Shown here one piece after another: positions 36,301 to 48,163 of a stretch of 64,000 bases of DNA. Position 1 is the first letter of the stretch. Each line of letters opens with the position of its first letter. This DNA is from Hymenoscyphus infarciens (taxonomy: Eukaryota > Ascomycota > Leotiomycetes > Helotiales > Helotiaceae), in NCBI GenBank assembly GCA_001414345.1, contig LLCB01000199.1, positions 1-64,000 of the forward strand, read 5' to 3'. The notes under the pieces are model-generated. The model ran no database searches and was not told the origin of the DNA. It saw only the letters and a list, made by a program, of their open reading frames with translations. The translations under genes were made by a program, and so were the position numbers.

Positions 36301-39099
36301 GAAACGATTCTTACCTAATCCCTTATATTAATAAGCTCCTTTTTAGAATAAGAATAGCTAAAATCTTTACTAAATTAGATATTAGATAAGCTTTCTATTA
36401 TATCTAAATAGACTCTAACTTAGAAAAGATAACTACGTTTAGAACTAGGTATAGTATATATAAATATAAAGTCCTCCTTTTTAGACTTTATAATAGCTCT
36501 ACTACTTATTAACATTATATAAACAACGTCTTAATTAACTATTTAAACAACTTCTATATTACTTACTTAGATAATATTTTAATTTATTTAAATACTATTA
36601 AAGAATATAAGAAATAGATTAAGAAGGTTCTAAGTTAGCTCTAAGAAGTAAGACTTTAGATAGATATTAAGAAAAGCAAATTTAGTATTACTAGAGTTAA
36701 ATACTTAAGATTTATCTTAACTATAAAAAGACTTAAAGTTAACCTTAAAAAAGTAGAGCCTTTATAAAACTAGGTCTAACCTAATACTATAATAGGTGTA
36801 AAGTCTTACTTAGAGTTTATAAGATTCTATAGATAATTTATTAAAAGTTATACTAAAATTACTAAACTCTTAACTATAATAATATACTTTATAGAGCCGT
36901 TTTTATAGACACCTAAATATAAAGAAGCCTTTAAAGTACTAAGGACTAGACTATTTATAATTTAAATATTATACTACTTTAACTCTAATTATAATATAAA
37001 AGTAGAAATAGACTCTTTAGAAAGAGTAATAGTAAGTATATTCTTATAATAACATAATAGCTTTTAGTACCTTATTAGGTTCTACTTATATATCCTAGTT
37101 AGCTACGAATTAAACTAAGAGATTTATAATAAAGAACTATCTATTATTATAGAAGCTTTTAAGAAATAGCATCCTAAACTTATATTATATTAGAAGTATA
37201 TTAATATATACTTAGATTATAGATTATTAGAATACTTTATAATAACTAAGCTACTTATAGCTAAGTAAGTCTAATAAATAGAGTTTTTATTAGACTTTAA
37301 CTTTTAAATCTAATTTATATCTAAGAAGAGTAATTAAAAAGTAGATATATTAACTTAATATAAATAAGACTTAAAAACCTATAATTAAGCTAAAGTAGAT
37401 AGTCGCTTATATACCCTTTTAGTACCTAATTATTTAGACCTCTAAATTAATACTAAACTTACTTAAACCTTTTTATAAGAATAGTCTATATCTCTTAATA
37501 TAATTTAGTTAGACGTTATTCTAGGAATAAGTTTAAATATAATTTAGAAGTTAAAAGAAGATAACCTATACTCCTTTTAGAAAGAACATTATAAACTTCT
37601 AAATAGATACTACCTCTTATTAGATAATTTACTACTCTTTAAGAATCGACTTTACGTTTAAAGGAATACTAAACTCTATATAAAACTAATCTAAGAAGTC
37701 TATAACTAAGTATCTAGTACTTATCTAAGTATAAAAAAGATATACTAGTTATTAGTATAATACTACTACTAGGCTAGAATGTTTTTAGACTATAAGAGGT
37801 ATATAAGGAATTATTAAGCTTATAAATATTCCTATTTTTAATAAACTAAGTAATAAAGCTTTCTTTACCTCTTATCTATACTTAACTATCTTATATAATA
37901 TTTATATATAGACTTTAAATTATTCTTAAAAGATAAATATAGATTTAATACTATATTAGTATTTATTAACCGACTTAGAAAGGATTTAATATTAATACTC
38001 TATTACTTAACTATAGATATTAAAGAACTAGCTAAACTCTTTATTTAATAGATTTACTATTTTAGCTACTACTCTAAATCGATTATATCTAATTAAAGAC
38101 CTTAATTTATATTATTATTTTAGACTAAATTTTATTAAATAATTAGTATTAAGCTTAAGCTTAGTACTACCTACTATAAATAGATAGATAGATAGATAGA
38201 AATAATAAACTAATATATTAATTAGAGACTAAGGCCTTTTATAACCTACTATTAAGATAACTAGAGTAAATTAATCCCTCTAATAGATAGAGTATAAATA
38301 ATACTTCTATACTTATCTATTAGTATAACCTTTTATTAGCTTAAGTTTAGACTTAACCTAAAGACTTTATAAGACTAGAATATACTAAAGACTTCTATTC
38401 TCTAAGAACGACTTAACTATAATAAAGTAGTAAAAGTAGCTTAATATATATACTCTACTTAAAGGATAGCTAAAGATAATATAAGTAAGGCTTAGAAGAA
38501 GATAGAGAATAGTATAAACTAGTACTAAAAAGCTATTAACTAGGATATTAAAGATAAAGTCTACTTATCTACTAAGAATCTTAAGATAAATTATCTTAGT
38601 TAAAAGCTTACTAAATAGTAGATAAGATCTTTTAAAATACTAGAACGTATAGAATACTTCTATAAGCTAAAACTTTCTAAAGGCTTATTAATTTATAATA
38701 TTTTCGCCTCTAATATACTTTTAAAGGATCTAAACACTCTCTTACTAAGATAAGAGGCTCTAAAGCCTTTACTAGATATTATTAAAAGTATATAAGAATA
38801 AGAGGTATAAGAAATACTTAGTAATAGACTTTTTAGAAGATAGCTATAGTATTAAGTAAAATAAGTTAGATATAATTTAGATCCTACTTAGTATTTTATA
38901 GATAATTTTTAAGGTTTACTATATCGTCTAAGAGACTTTTATACTAAATATCTAGAAGAGCTAGAACTACTCTAACACCTCTCTAAATAGCTTAATATAT
39001 AGGAATTAGATAAGAATTAAGTAAAAGAGTTAATTTATAAACTCTATTAATACCCTCTAATTCTAGTTACTCTTAATAAAGAACTTATAATAAAAACCT

Positions 39100-40050
39100 A
39101 AGATAAAACACTAACTAGTAGGAATATTTAAAGTTAATAAAGTAAAGAACTAAGACCGAGTCACTACTAAAATAGAGCCTACTAACTCTCTCTAGGCTAT
39201 AGCCTCTCCTTTCTTTAACTTATTATCCTCCTTTCTACTCTCTTAAGTATAAGGAGCCTAAATCGGCTCTTTCTCTACCTTCTTCTTATAAGTACGCTTC
39301 TTACCTTAGCGACCTCCTATAACCGGCTTTAGAGAGGACGTCTATAAACTCTTTAGGTAGGCCTTAAAAAGGACTTGAACCTAGGTTTAGATAGAGGTCC
39401 TACTCTCTATAGCATAGTATAAAGACTATTAAATATTAGTAACCGAAACCTCTCTAATAAGTAAGGAGTACTTATAGTAACCTTAGTATAAAGCGCTTAA
39501 GTCTCCTCTAAGAGGGCGAACTATACCTCTAAACTATTCTTTAGTACCTCTATACTAGTAATAACTAATACTTTATCTAAGGCCTTAGTAGCCTTCTTAA
39601 TCTCCCCTTTCTCCTTCTTAAGCTTAAGCTTACTAAACTCTTTCCCTATAAACTATAGTAACTACCTAAGTTAGAACGGATTTAGTATATATTTAGTATT
39701 AAACTTACTAGGATATATATAGTATTCTACTTAACGTAGTAACTATACTTCTTCGACTTTAGCTTCTTAAAAGCGTAGACGTAATCTCTATTCTAAGATT
39801 TTACTTAAAGGTACTAAACGTAGTAGACTTAGTAGGTAGCTAGAAGCGTACTAGGAGAACATAGGAGAGGTATTTTACTATATCGGATTAGCTCTAAATT
39901 AGGCCTAATAAAGGAGTAAAAGACTTACTTTTATATATATATATAATATATATATATATTCTAGAATAAAAGTTAGTATATAAGGATATACTTAATTAGA
40001 AGGTATTCTTACTATATATATATTATTTTAAATAAAAAGAAAAGAAGAAG
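39100..40050 (-). pseudogene. Possible antisense ORF remnant in the Gypsy element
   Basis: Between the chromodomain and the 3' LTR the minus strand shows a fairly continuous frame with RIP-type stops. It starts Lys/Glu-rich (KLKLKKEKGEIKKATKAL) and is later Arg-rich. This spacer is less AT-rich than pol. It could be an accessory gene or chance. No family is recognised. Confidence 0.25.
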
Positions 40051-40452
40051 AGAAGTTAGAATTAAAGAAAAGTCGTCTACTAATATACTACTTATAATAA
40101 TAGCTGTCGCTTACGATTATTATTTATTACTTAATAATTACTATTATAATATATAATAATAGTAAGAATATAATAACTCTATAGTAGTATACTACTTCCT
40201 ACCTATGAGCTAATAATTAGCCTCTCTTCTGTTTATATCTATTATAGTATAATATATAATAGTAAACAAAGAACGATTATCTCTTAAAATAATAATACTA
40301 CTAGCTACTAACCCTAGCCTAACTACTAGATACTATAATAGTAGATAAGTTATATTCTTTATAATAAATACGTAAATAATACTCTAGTTAACCTAATACT
40401 ATGCTAATTAATAACTAAAGACTTAGAACGAGTCTTTTTAAAGGAGAGAGGA

Positions 40453-40830
40453 TATAATAGTATACTATTCTAAATTATTAGTATTCGTAGAACTACTAAT
40501 ACCTCTATAACTGCCGATACTCTTATAACTTATTAGATAGAAGGTGTTAAAGAGAGTAAAGATTAGATATTATATGTTTTGTTTTAAGATCTTATATATT
40601 TAGCTTTAAAGCTTTTATTATTTTAGTAGCTATATTAGAAAGGACTTAGTTATTATTCTTATTAGGACTTAGTAGTCTCTAACCTCTTATATATAGATGT
40701 TTATACTTAGTATAGAAGAAGAATAGTTATTGTTTTCTTCTATATTAGTGCCTAGTATCTATATACGTTATTCTTCTATACGTACTCCTATATATCTCTA
40801 CTATAGTTGTATATATTTCGTGCTATTATA
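40453..40830 (+). repeat. Gypsy 3' LTR
   Basis: 378 bp, the same length as the 5' LTR, starting TATAATAGTATAC (TG changed to TA). The short open frame at 40730-40912 lies partly inside it and is not a gene. Confidence 0.88.
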
Positions 40831-40835
40831 TAAAG

Positions 40836-42511
40836 ATAGAGAGAGCGGTATTACTACTCTATGTATAATACTTATTATCTCTCTCTATTCTTTAATATAT
40901 AAGTTACTATAATTAAGACTATCTAGTCTTAATATAGAAAGAGAGAGAGAGAGAAGAAAGAAGAGGGAATTTAATTCTTCTCTTTTTTACTTATAGAAAG
41001 TAATATTTTACGATTTATAATTTACGATTTATAATATACTATTTACGATTACGTCGTTTTTAGACTTTTATAGATTTAGAATACTATAGATCTCTTATCT
41101 ACTCTAGAAAGAACTTTTCTCTAAAACATTCACTTCTCTAGTACTCTCTACTACTCTTCTATCTCTCTCTCTCTTATATATATATATTCTAGTAAATAGA
41201 AGAAAGAGACTAAGAGACTATAGAGAGAGAGAGTAAGAAAATAATAAGAGACGATATTCTCTAAAACCTTAGATATTAAACTGATATTAAGTTCTACTCT
41301 AGCTATATATACTTACTTACGCTATTTACGATTTCTATTTTATAGTTTAGTTATTTCTAAATTTTAGTATATATAGAATACTATAACTATAAGATCTACT
41401 AAATTATCTTCTAAAAATAGAGTTTTAAAAGTAAAAATAAAAGTAGTAAGTTTAGTTATAAACTCTTTGAAAAAGGCTAGTAAGCTTAAGTTATTATAAA
41501 TTATTCTAAACTTAGCTAGTATACTTATTTTTATTAATTAAAACATTGATTAATTATATCTATAGATATCTTAAATTCGTTAATATACTTTATTTAAATA
41601 ATTTAACTATTCTTAAGTCTCTAGAATAATTAAATTAAATAAATAATATAATAATAAACACTTATATATTATTTTTTTACAACGTTCTAGTCTTTTATTA
41701 ATTAATCTATTTAATATAAACACGCGCGAATAATATAATTTAATAGTTAAACTTATTATATTAACTACTTAATATCTTAAAGTAGTAAAATATTTATTTA
41801 ATAAAATAATTTATAAATAATTAAGATATCTTAGAGTTAGTAATAAAGAAGTAGTAGAGTTTTTTATAAACTTAGTACTTTTCTAAAACTTTGATATTAG
41901 TAGAGAAAAGAATATAGAATACTTACTAATATAGACTAATATTAGTTTTACTACTTATAAGCTAATATAGAGAAGAAGAACTAGCTATTAAATAATATTC
42001 TATTTTCTTAAAGTACTAGATACTTCTTTTATAAACATTAATTAGAGATAGATATTTAGAAAGCTTATAACTTAGTTAGCTAAGTATAGCGCGTTATCAC
42101 TTATAGCGAGTTGAGATACTAGATTATACTATCGCTACACCAGGCCGCTTTCAGATGTGTAGTAATGCTGCATCAATTCAAAGCTATAGTAGCTAGTAGT
42201 GTGGATGTTTAGGGAATAATAAGCGATCGGTCTGATCTCGCTAAGTCAGAGCACCAGGTCGGAGCACCCGTGCATGCGTGAATGAAAAGCTGCTTGAACA
42301 AACTCATCTCATCAAACAATTCATCCACCACCGCCAGACTCATCCAGACAACAAACTGCTCCCTCATCGAGGCAGAGGGCAAAGGCTGAGAATCTCCCCT
42401 GATGATCGGCTAGCCACCTTTACGCGACACCAATACCCAAAACAAAGCACTTCTTATCTCCCACAACAATTAACGGCGCTACATTCGCATTTGGCTTCTA
42501 CCTCTGGGAAT
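40836..42511. repeat. AT-rich degraded block, then 5' flank of the next gene
   Basis: RIP-type sequence to about 42145, where composition changes sharply at CGCTACACCAGGCCGC. Several CT and GA runs lie at 40930-41240. From 42150 on the DNA is normal and probably contains the promoter of the gene at 42512. Confidence 0.6.
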
Positions 42512-44185
42512 ATGTCCTCCTCAACAGAGCAGCAACAATATAACCAAGCCGTCGCCCGCCTCCAAGAAGTCATCGCGCTCAAGAACGAAACAATGCTAGC
42601 GAAGGATACCGAACTCTCGAAGTTGAACCACGAAATCAAGGGAAAACAGCAGGATATTGAGGTACGAGACGCGGCACTTCTGGCACAGAAGGAGTCCCTC
42701 ACCAATACACACAAAATGAAAGATGGCGAGATTTCAAGGTTGAATTTTAAAGTCAAACAAAAGAATCAGGCTATCGAGGATCGAGATGTGGCGCTCCTGG
42801 CACAGAAACAAGTCATCGCCGACACCCACAAGATCTTGGCATCGCAGCATGACAGAATCAAAGCCCTGACAGTCGAACTTGAAGACCAAAAGAAGAGAGG
42901 GAGGCCGAAACTCATCGACGGCACAACCCAGACTTCCGAGATCGATGAAGTACACTGTGAGCACTGCTCCCGCCCTATGATCGACGCCACAGCTCAGACT
43001 TCCGATATCCATGCGATACTCTGTGATCACGGTTTCCAGCCCACAGACTCTGCCACGGAGAGGGTAGAGGAAAACAGCATGGCTATACCTGAAGTCAAGT
43101 CGGAGAACGTGGACGAAATACCAGCAGATGAAGAACCCCCCGCACAGAATAACGGCGAAAACAGTCTCGATACAAATACAACTACTGAAGCCCAAGGGAG
43201 CTGTGGAGAAGAAGTAGCTGCTACAGAGACTGGTGACCAACCCCAGAAGAAGAGGAGGAAAAGACCCCGAAAGCATAAGAAGAAGGCAGAAGGCGAGGAA
43301 GTCACTGTCCAAGCCAATCCACAGGAGGTCACCCCACAAGTCACCACGGAACCGGCAGACAAAAAGGAAATGGAATTGGAGGTTCATGATCCGGCAGATT
43401 CATTGACAAACGAGGAGAGAGAAGCGCTTTTTTCTGTCAAAGAAACAATGAAATCCACCATGGAATCCATCACGAACTGCTTCCACGGGTTTGCAGATCA
43501 CAGCAATCTCCAATTTGACTTCTTGAACAGAACAGGGCCCTTTAGCCACCGGAGTGGAATTACTTGCGACCAAACTGATGGCGAGAATCATGAGATTGCT
43601 CCCTTGTCCTCCTCAAAAGGTGTCATGCCAGACAATGAACACGAGAAAGACAAAGCCCAACATCGAACAGCATCACTGGAGCGCGAACCCACCACAGAAG
43701 TTCGTTTCTCACCAACCAACGATCAAGTGGATACCAAGCACGAGACTGATGGAAACGCCAACAAGAATACAGAAGACCGAGGAGATGCAGTGGAGGGGAA
43801 TTGGGGTGGAACGGCCAAGTTCTTGAGCTTACTCGATAAAGCGGCGGAGAGTGACGAACCAAGAGCCCTTTTGAAACGCGCGAAATGGATGATGGGATTC
43901 TTGGCTGAAAAAATAGAATCACTGGAGGTCGAGTTGTCACAAACTAGATATGGCAGTGACATGGTTCAATACCTTGAGATGGAGTTGTCTAAGACGAAAG
44001 ATCACCTTGAGGTTTTGAGCCAGAATGCCGTCAAGTCAAACATACGCGAGCTGGAAGCCCATACGGAGAGAACTGAATTGTTGGACAAACTCAGGAAGGT
44101 GCGAGCCGAACTGGGTGTTGCTCAAACTAAGATCTCTGAGCTGGTTGAAGCTGGCATCATAATGGACCCTAAAGACCTCGATTAA
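42512..44185 (+). CDS. Hypothetical nuclear coiled-coil protein
   Basis: 557 residues if started at 42512 (MSSSTEQQQYNQAV). The frame is open to 42278, but the extra 78 residues look like translated leader. Residues about 5-125 are coiled coil with an internal duplication: DAALLAQKESLTNTHK recurs as DVALLAQKQVIADTHK about 37 residues on. A second short duplication contains two Cys/His motifs (HCEHCSRPMIDATAQTSD and a diverged copy with CDHG), possibly metal-binding. A strong basic cluster (KKRRKRPRKHKKK) suggests nuclear localisation. A further coiled coil fills the C-terminal 130 residues. No membrane segment or known domain. It begins about 360 bp from the edge of a silenced block. Confidence 0.65.
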   Translation: MSSSTEQQQYNQAVARLQEVIALKNETMLAKDTELSKLNHEIKGKQQDIEVRDAALLAQKESLTNTHKMKDGEISRLNFKVKQKNQAIEDRDVALLAQKQVIADTHKILASQHDRIKALTVELEDQKKRGRPKLIDGTTQTSEIDEVHCEHCSRPMIDATAQTSDIHAILCDHGFQPTDSATERVEENSMAIPEVKSENVDEIPADEEPPAQNNGENSLDTNTTTEAQGSCGEEVAATETGDQPQKKRRKRPRKHKKKAEGEEVTVQANPQEVTPQVTTEPADKKEMELEVHDPADSLTNEEREALFSVKETMKSTMESITNCFHGFADHSNLQFDFLNRTGPFSHRSGITCDQTDGENHEIAPLSSSKGVMPDNEHEKDKAQHRTASLEREPTTEVRFSPTNDQVDTKHETDGNANKNTEDRGDAVEGNWGGTAKFLSLLDKAAESDEPRALLKRAKWMMGFLAEKIESLEVELSQTRYGSDMVQYLEMELSKTKDHLEVLSQNAVKSNIRELEAHTERTELLDKLRKVRAELGVAQTKISELVEAGIIMDPKDLD

Positions 44186-44822
44186 TCGTAGCTGGAGGAG
44201 CCGTCGATGATCAATCGACCGCAACCCCCCATATTACGGATGCCCATTCTTGGTTTCTACCTTTGTTGAGTTACAATTGGTTGAGTACGACCTTGAGAAT
44301 TGTGGAGGTACCACTGTTTCGGTTTGCTGATGGCCCATGTAGCAGACTTGACAACAATGTGTTTCTAGAATAAGATAATTTTAGTACTGGAAGTGCCAGT
44401 ATTTCATGCATACCGTCCTTAAGTGTTCAAGTAAACAATCTGTTACGCAATGAACTAGTACATTCAGTTCTGGTACTGAACAACCAATGGTTACCTCTGC
44501 GACTTTTCATAATGTGTCGGTTCCCCTACTATGTATATACCTCCACTAATTATTTTAAACTATTCTAGAGTAATAGAGAGTTGAATACCATATTCACCGG
44601 AACAGGGTCTTTTGAGGGTCCTTTTTTGGGTTAGATAGTGAAGGGTGAGAAATTTATGCGGTTTTATTCATTGACTTTTATTTACACAGAGTTGATCGTT
44701 TTCACAATTCGCATCCCACACCCGAAGTTTCCCTCCCTATCGCAGACCCTTCCATTTACTCTACATTCTCCATCCAAAAATATCTTCACTGTCCATTTCT
44801 CCCGCTTCCACAACTCAAAAGC
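44186..44822. other. Intergenic
   Basis: 3' flanks of two convergent genes. No features were recognised beyond a chance open frame at 44638-44841. Confidence 0.5.
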
Positions 44823-45140
44823 TCAAATAGGGCAAGCCTGATCATAATACGCGTAAGGACTGGCAGTGTTGCTGTTCAAAACACTACTGGCGCTACCCGT
44901 ATACAACAAACAAGTCCCATTCCCAACAGCAAAACTTCCACATTTTGGACTGGCACTTCCGACACAAAGCTTCTTACAAGCAGCAGGGGTGCTGAAAGTT
45001 GGGTTGGTGAGGGCGTAGTAAGCTGGCGTTGCACCGATTACATCCCAACCTGTGGTGCCACAGACGAGGGCTCCTTGGGAGTTGACGGTTGCGGGGAGGA
45101 GGAGGGCCATGAGGGGTAGAAGAGCGGCGTGGAATCGCAT
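44823..45140 (-). CDS. Small secreted cysteine-rich protein
   Basis: A single exon of 105 residues. A clear signal peptide (residues 1-21 or 22; LLPLMALLLPATVNS) is followed by an 83-residue mature domain with six Cys (27, 55, 59, 67, 77, 103). The spacing and the segments TPAACKKLC, KCGSFAVGNGTCLLY and YYDQAC resemble PAN/apple-like secreted fungal proteins in which an ACKKLC helix and a GTCLLY strand are linked by disulfides. It is a candidate cell-wall or effector-like protein; that role is inferred from size and secretion only. A run of T (A on the coding strand) just upstream lies in the 5' leader. Confidence 0.75.
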   Translation of the reverse strand: MRFHAALLPLMALLLPATVNSQGALVCGTTGWDVIGATPAYYALTNPTFSTPAACKKLCVGSASPKCGSFAVGNGTCLLYTGSASSVLNSNTASPYAYYDQACPI

Positions 45141-46506
45141 TTTGTCGTTTGCTGGAGGCTTTTTTTTTTTTTTTTGGAAAAGTTGAGTTTGAGTTTATGG
45201 TGTCGTGCGGAGTTTAGATTAGTCAGCTGATTGTTGGCTGTACGAAGATGTGGGTGTTGATGAAAAGTAAGAAGAGGAGATTTGCTTCTCCTTTATACCT
45301 TCCCATCGACCTTGCCACGTGCACAAATGGATTTTTCAATGTGCATTGCATAGTGATACCCCGATCTCATCCCCGTCTCCGAATCGAAGGGGCTACGAAG
45401 ATTCTGTAGGGGTAAATATCTATCGTAGTATCTCTAAAGAGGATTGGTTTTCACCATTTTCCCAAAGGAAACTGAGGTCGCTTAGGAAATTTTGTCGAGG
45501 TCAAGCTGTGGAAAGGTGGGCAATTGTAGCGAATTCTTCCAATAATTAACGTTACATGGCACTGGTTTGTCAATGGAATACCCAGAGTACCCAGAAAACA
45601 AAAGTAGTTCCATCTCCCCTCACTACTTTAGATTATCCAAGGAACTTTAAAGTAGTAGAGAGGATAAATAAATGTTCTGAAACAATTAAGGTAGTACTAT
45701 ATTGTCAGTAAGAAGTATTGATGTAAATTGGTGTGATTTAGTATACTTACCTAGGGGGGGGGGGCAAATATTTAGGAAAACCAAGTTACTTAGGTAAAGT
45801 TTAGAGCCAGAGAATAGTAGCACTTATCGTAATAACCCTTCATGAAAATAGATACCCGGGAGTGCTTAAAATACTTATAGTACTTAAATAGAGTTCTGAT
45901 TCAGGTTTCTTTTAGAGCGCAGAAATAGACATACCAGAGCCCATGAGCGTAAGAATGACAGTTTGCTCCCTCAACTCAGAAGTTGTTACAAACAAATTTT
46001 TTTCGTAGTGATAAGAATATACCGATGAAACGTGGACGCTGGAAATGAAAGAAACTAGTATGAAGCAGTTATTGCGGGAAGGAGATACATTAGGGAGCCG
46101 AAACTGAAGAAAGGTAGATTTGCAATCGAGTTCTTACACCCACACGCAACGTAGCAATTGGAACGACAATTAAAAACGGATGAAAACACATGAATCCGAA
46201 CTTCTCAAATTTTATCAAGAAAAGGGGTTTGTGTTACGTTGCTAAAAGATTTTCCCGGTTGTCGGCAAAATCCCACGAGTCCATGCATGCAACTTCCCCA
46301 ACCATCGCGACCCTTCTGAATACGGAGAGCGAAGGAAAGGAATTCAAGTGAAGTATACGTTACTTGCATCGCATATTTGGCACAGTGTGATAAAGTATGA
46401 AGCTAGAGAGGCTGATTCTGGTTTAATGACAGGATATGCTCAATTACTAACATCCGGAGAATGAATGAAGTTACGTGACCTCGGGAGAGAGAAAGCATCC
46501 TACGCC
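45141..46506. other. Long intergenic region with homopolymer runs
   Basis: A poly-T tract lies at about 45160-45175 and a G tract near 45756-45765. A small inverted repeat (CTACTTTA...TAAAGTAG) lies near 45620-45655 and could form a hairpin. No reading frame is convincing. Confidence 0.5.
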
Positions 46507-47420
46507 TCAAGCCTTCGCTAGCCTGGCAATGTAACCCTCGGCATATTTCTTCTCATCCCAGATATACGTCACACTGTCTTCCTTCACAACCGCGTTGGCC
46601 CACTTCCAGAAGTTGGGAGCTTTGGATTCAAGACTGGTCAAAACCGAGGTCGGAATAAGTTCTGGATACTTCGCGAAGCCGATGAGTCGAATGATGAAGG
46701 ACGCAGTCAGGACCTATGGACCAAAAGGTTAATTTAATTTGCCCATCACCCGCCAAGCAGAAAGCAGGAAGGAAAAGAATCTCGTAAATACCTCAGCAAA
46801 AGTCAACTTCTCGGATCCGCCAAAGAAAGGCGAAGCATCTTTCAACAACGGCTCAATCTCTTTCGTGATAGCATCCACAACCTTTGCGGCTGCTTCCTCC
46901 TTCTCGGCACCCTTGGCTTTCAAGACCGGGAAGTAGGAAGAATGAATCTTGGTGAACCATGTGTCAACGAAGAAAGCAATCTTTGCTCTTTGCAAAGCAC
47001 CACCTGGCTCGGTGCTCGTCTTCAACAAGTGGCTTGGGTGCGCGTCAGCCAGAAATTGAGAAACAATCCCGGACTCGGTGATGATCTCTCCATTGTATGA
47101 CAAGGATGGTACGAGACCACGGGGATTGATGGCGAGGTCTAGACCGTGGCGTCAGTAAGATGCTAAATCTGTACTTGAAATAACCAAGTAGTGTCGGATG
47201 GGGAGTTTGGAAGTTAATTGCTGGAAAAACTGGCAAACCACGTATTCGGACGCAACGATTGACGAAGGAATATGTAGTTCTTACATTCTGGAGTCCTAGG
47301 CACACTGAGGTCAATGAGGACTTCCTCGTATTGGAGACCAAGCTCACGAAGCGCAATATGAGCACGATGAGCCCATGGGCACTGGTGACTCGTATACAAG
47401 ATGATCTTTGGTGCTGCCAT
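46507..47420 (-). CDS. Glutathione S-transferase, omega-like
   Basis: Three exons: 47420-47285, 47138-46792 and 46713-46507. The introns are 146 bp (GTAAGA...CTAG) and 78 bp (GTATTT...ATAG), and the product is 229 residues. The thioredoxin-fold N-terminus has SHQCPWAHRAHIAL with a Cys at position 14 in a CPWA motif, as in omega-class and related Cys-type GSTs. Exon 2 has the NPRGLVPSL cis-Pro loop and the ESGIVSQFL glutathione-binding motif. The C-terminal helical domain (KIAFFVDTW, FFGGSEKLTFAE, LIGFAKYPELIP) is complete. It likely conjugates or deglutathionylates xenobiotics or metabolites in the cytosol. It lies next to a P450 and a UstYa fragment on the same strand, so a role in detoxifying or building a metabolite is possible but unproven. 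Confidence 0.9.
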
Positions 47421-48163
47421 GATGGATGTTTGGTATTTGGAGACACGTGGCGGGAATGCGGGGTAACAGCCGAAGCAATGGAGAGCTTGACACGTGATTT
47501 TATTGCACTTGATAGTTGGAGAATTGTTTAGGAGTTGATGGAGCAATTCCAAAGAAAAAAACCCTTATATACTCTGCTACAAGTACGTTCGTCACGTTCT
47601 CAGAGTTCTAAGTCGGTGGAATTCACTTTCCGAATAACTTCATACATGGCGTGTTTGACGTGATAGTACGCCATGCTTATCAATTGTGCACCAATTGTGT
47701 GGTATTTCAAAGCACCAATCGGAGATTCGGAGCTAAGAAATGAGGGGTTCCGGCATCAACGTCCCGATCACGGGAATGATTGAGGTAGGTTGCAATCATT
47801 GTTCTAAGAAATGCAGATATAATTTGTGCTCATGATGAACTGAATTTTAGATTGATAGGTAGCCTGGATATTGTGAATCAGATATCTAGAATTATTCTTA
47901 AAAAACAAACAGGCAAATGAGACGAAATGTTGGTTGGTGATAAGATTCAAAGAGAGTCCGAGACCCCTCGGAGCAGTGCCAATATATATATAAAGTCTCA
48001 AAAACAATTCCATACACACTCGTACTCCTCCATTTAAGACACGATTTGAAACAAAAGATAGAGGATGAAGAATGTAGATACGTATTCCGAGCCTGAATCA
48101 ACCAGGTGAGAACATCTCCACAATATAAACAGCAATTCTACCAATTAGATGTTACATCGTCAA
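47421..48163. other. Intergenic between GST and P450
   Basis: GST promoter and P450 3' region. No other gene is seen; the two open frames at 47804-48101 overlap each other and have no family resemblance. Confidence 0.5.

Larger units (their letters stand above)
32977..40830 (+). mobile_element. Complete but RIP-inactivated Ty3/Gypsy chromovirus
   Basis: 378-bp direct repeats at 32977-33354 and 40453-40830 are flanked by the 5-bp duplication taaag (32972-32976 and 40831-40835), giving a 7854-bp element. Reading through stop codons on the plus strand shows, in order: gag with a decayed zinc knuckle (about 34970-35015, Cys and His mostly changed to Tyr), a protease trace ALVDI (about 35255), reverse transcriptase (about 36050-36800, YLDN box at 36564-36575), RNase H (about 36980-37300), integrase (about 37600-38450), and a clear chromodomain (about 38790-38960, with EVQEIL, LFRRQLQYQVK and RLRDFYTKY). 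The chromodomain after integrase defines the chromovirus lineage. All frames are broken. Confidence 0.92.

Noticed and set aside
42278..42511. Extra 78 N-terminal residues of the coiled-coil protein at 42512
   Set aside because: The translation resembles untranslated leader (His/Gln/Pro-rich, no heptads). The Met at 42512 directly precedes the coiled coil.
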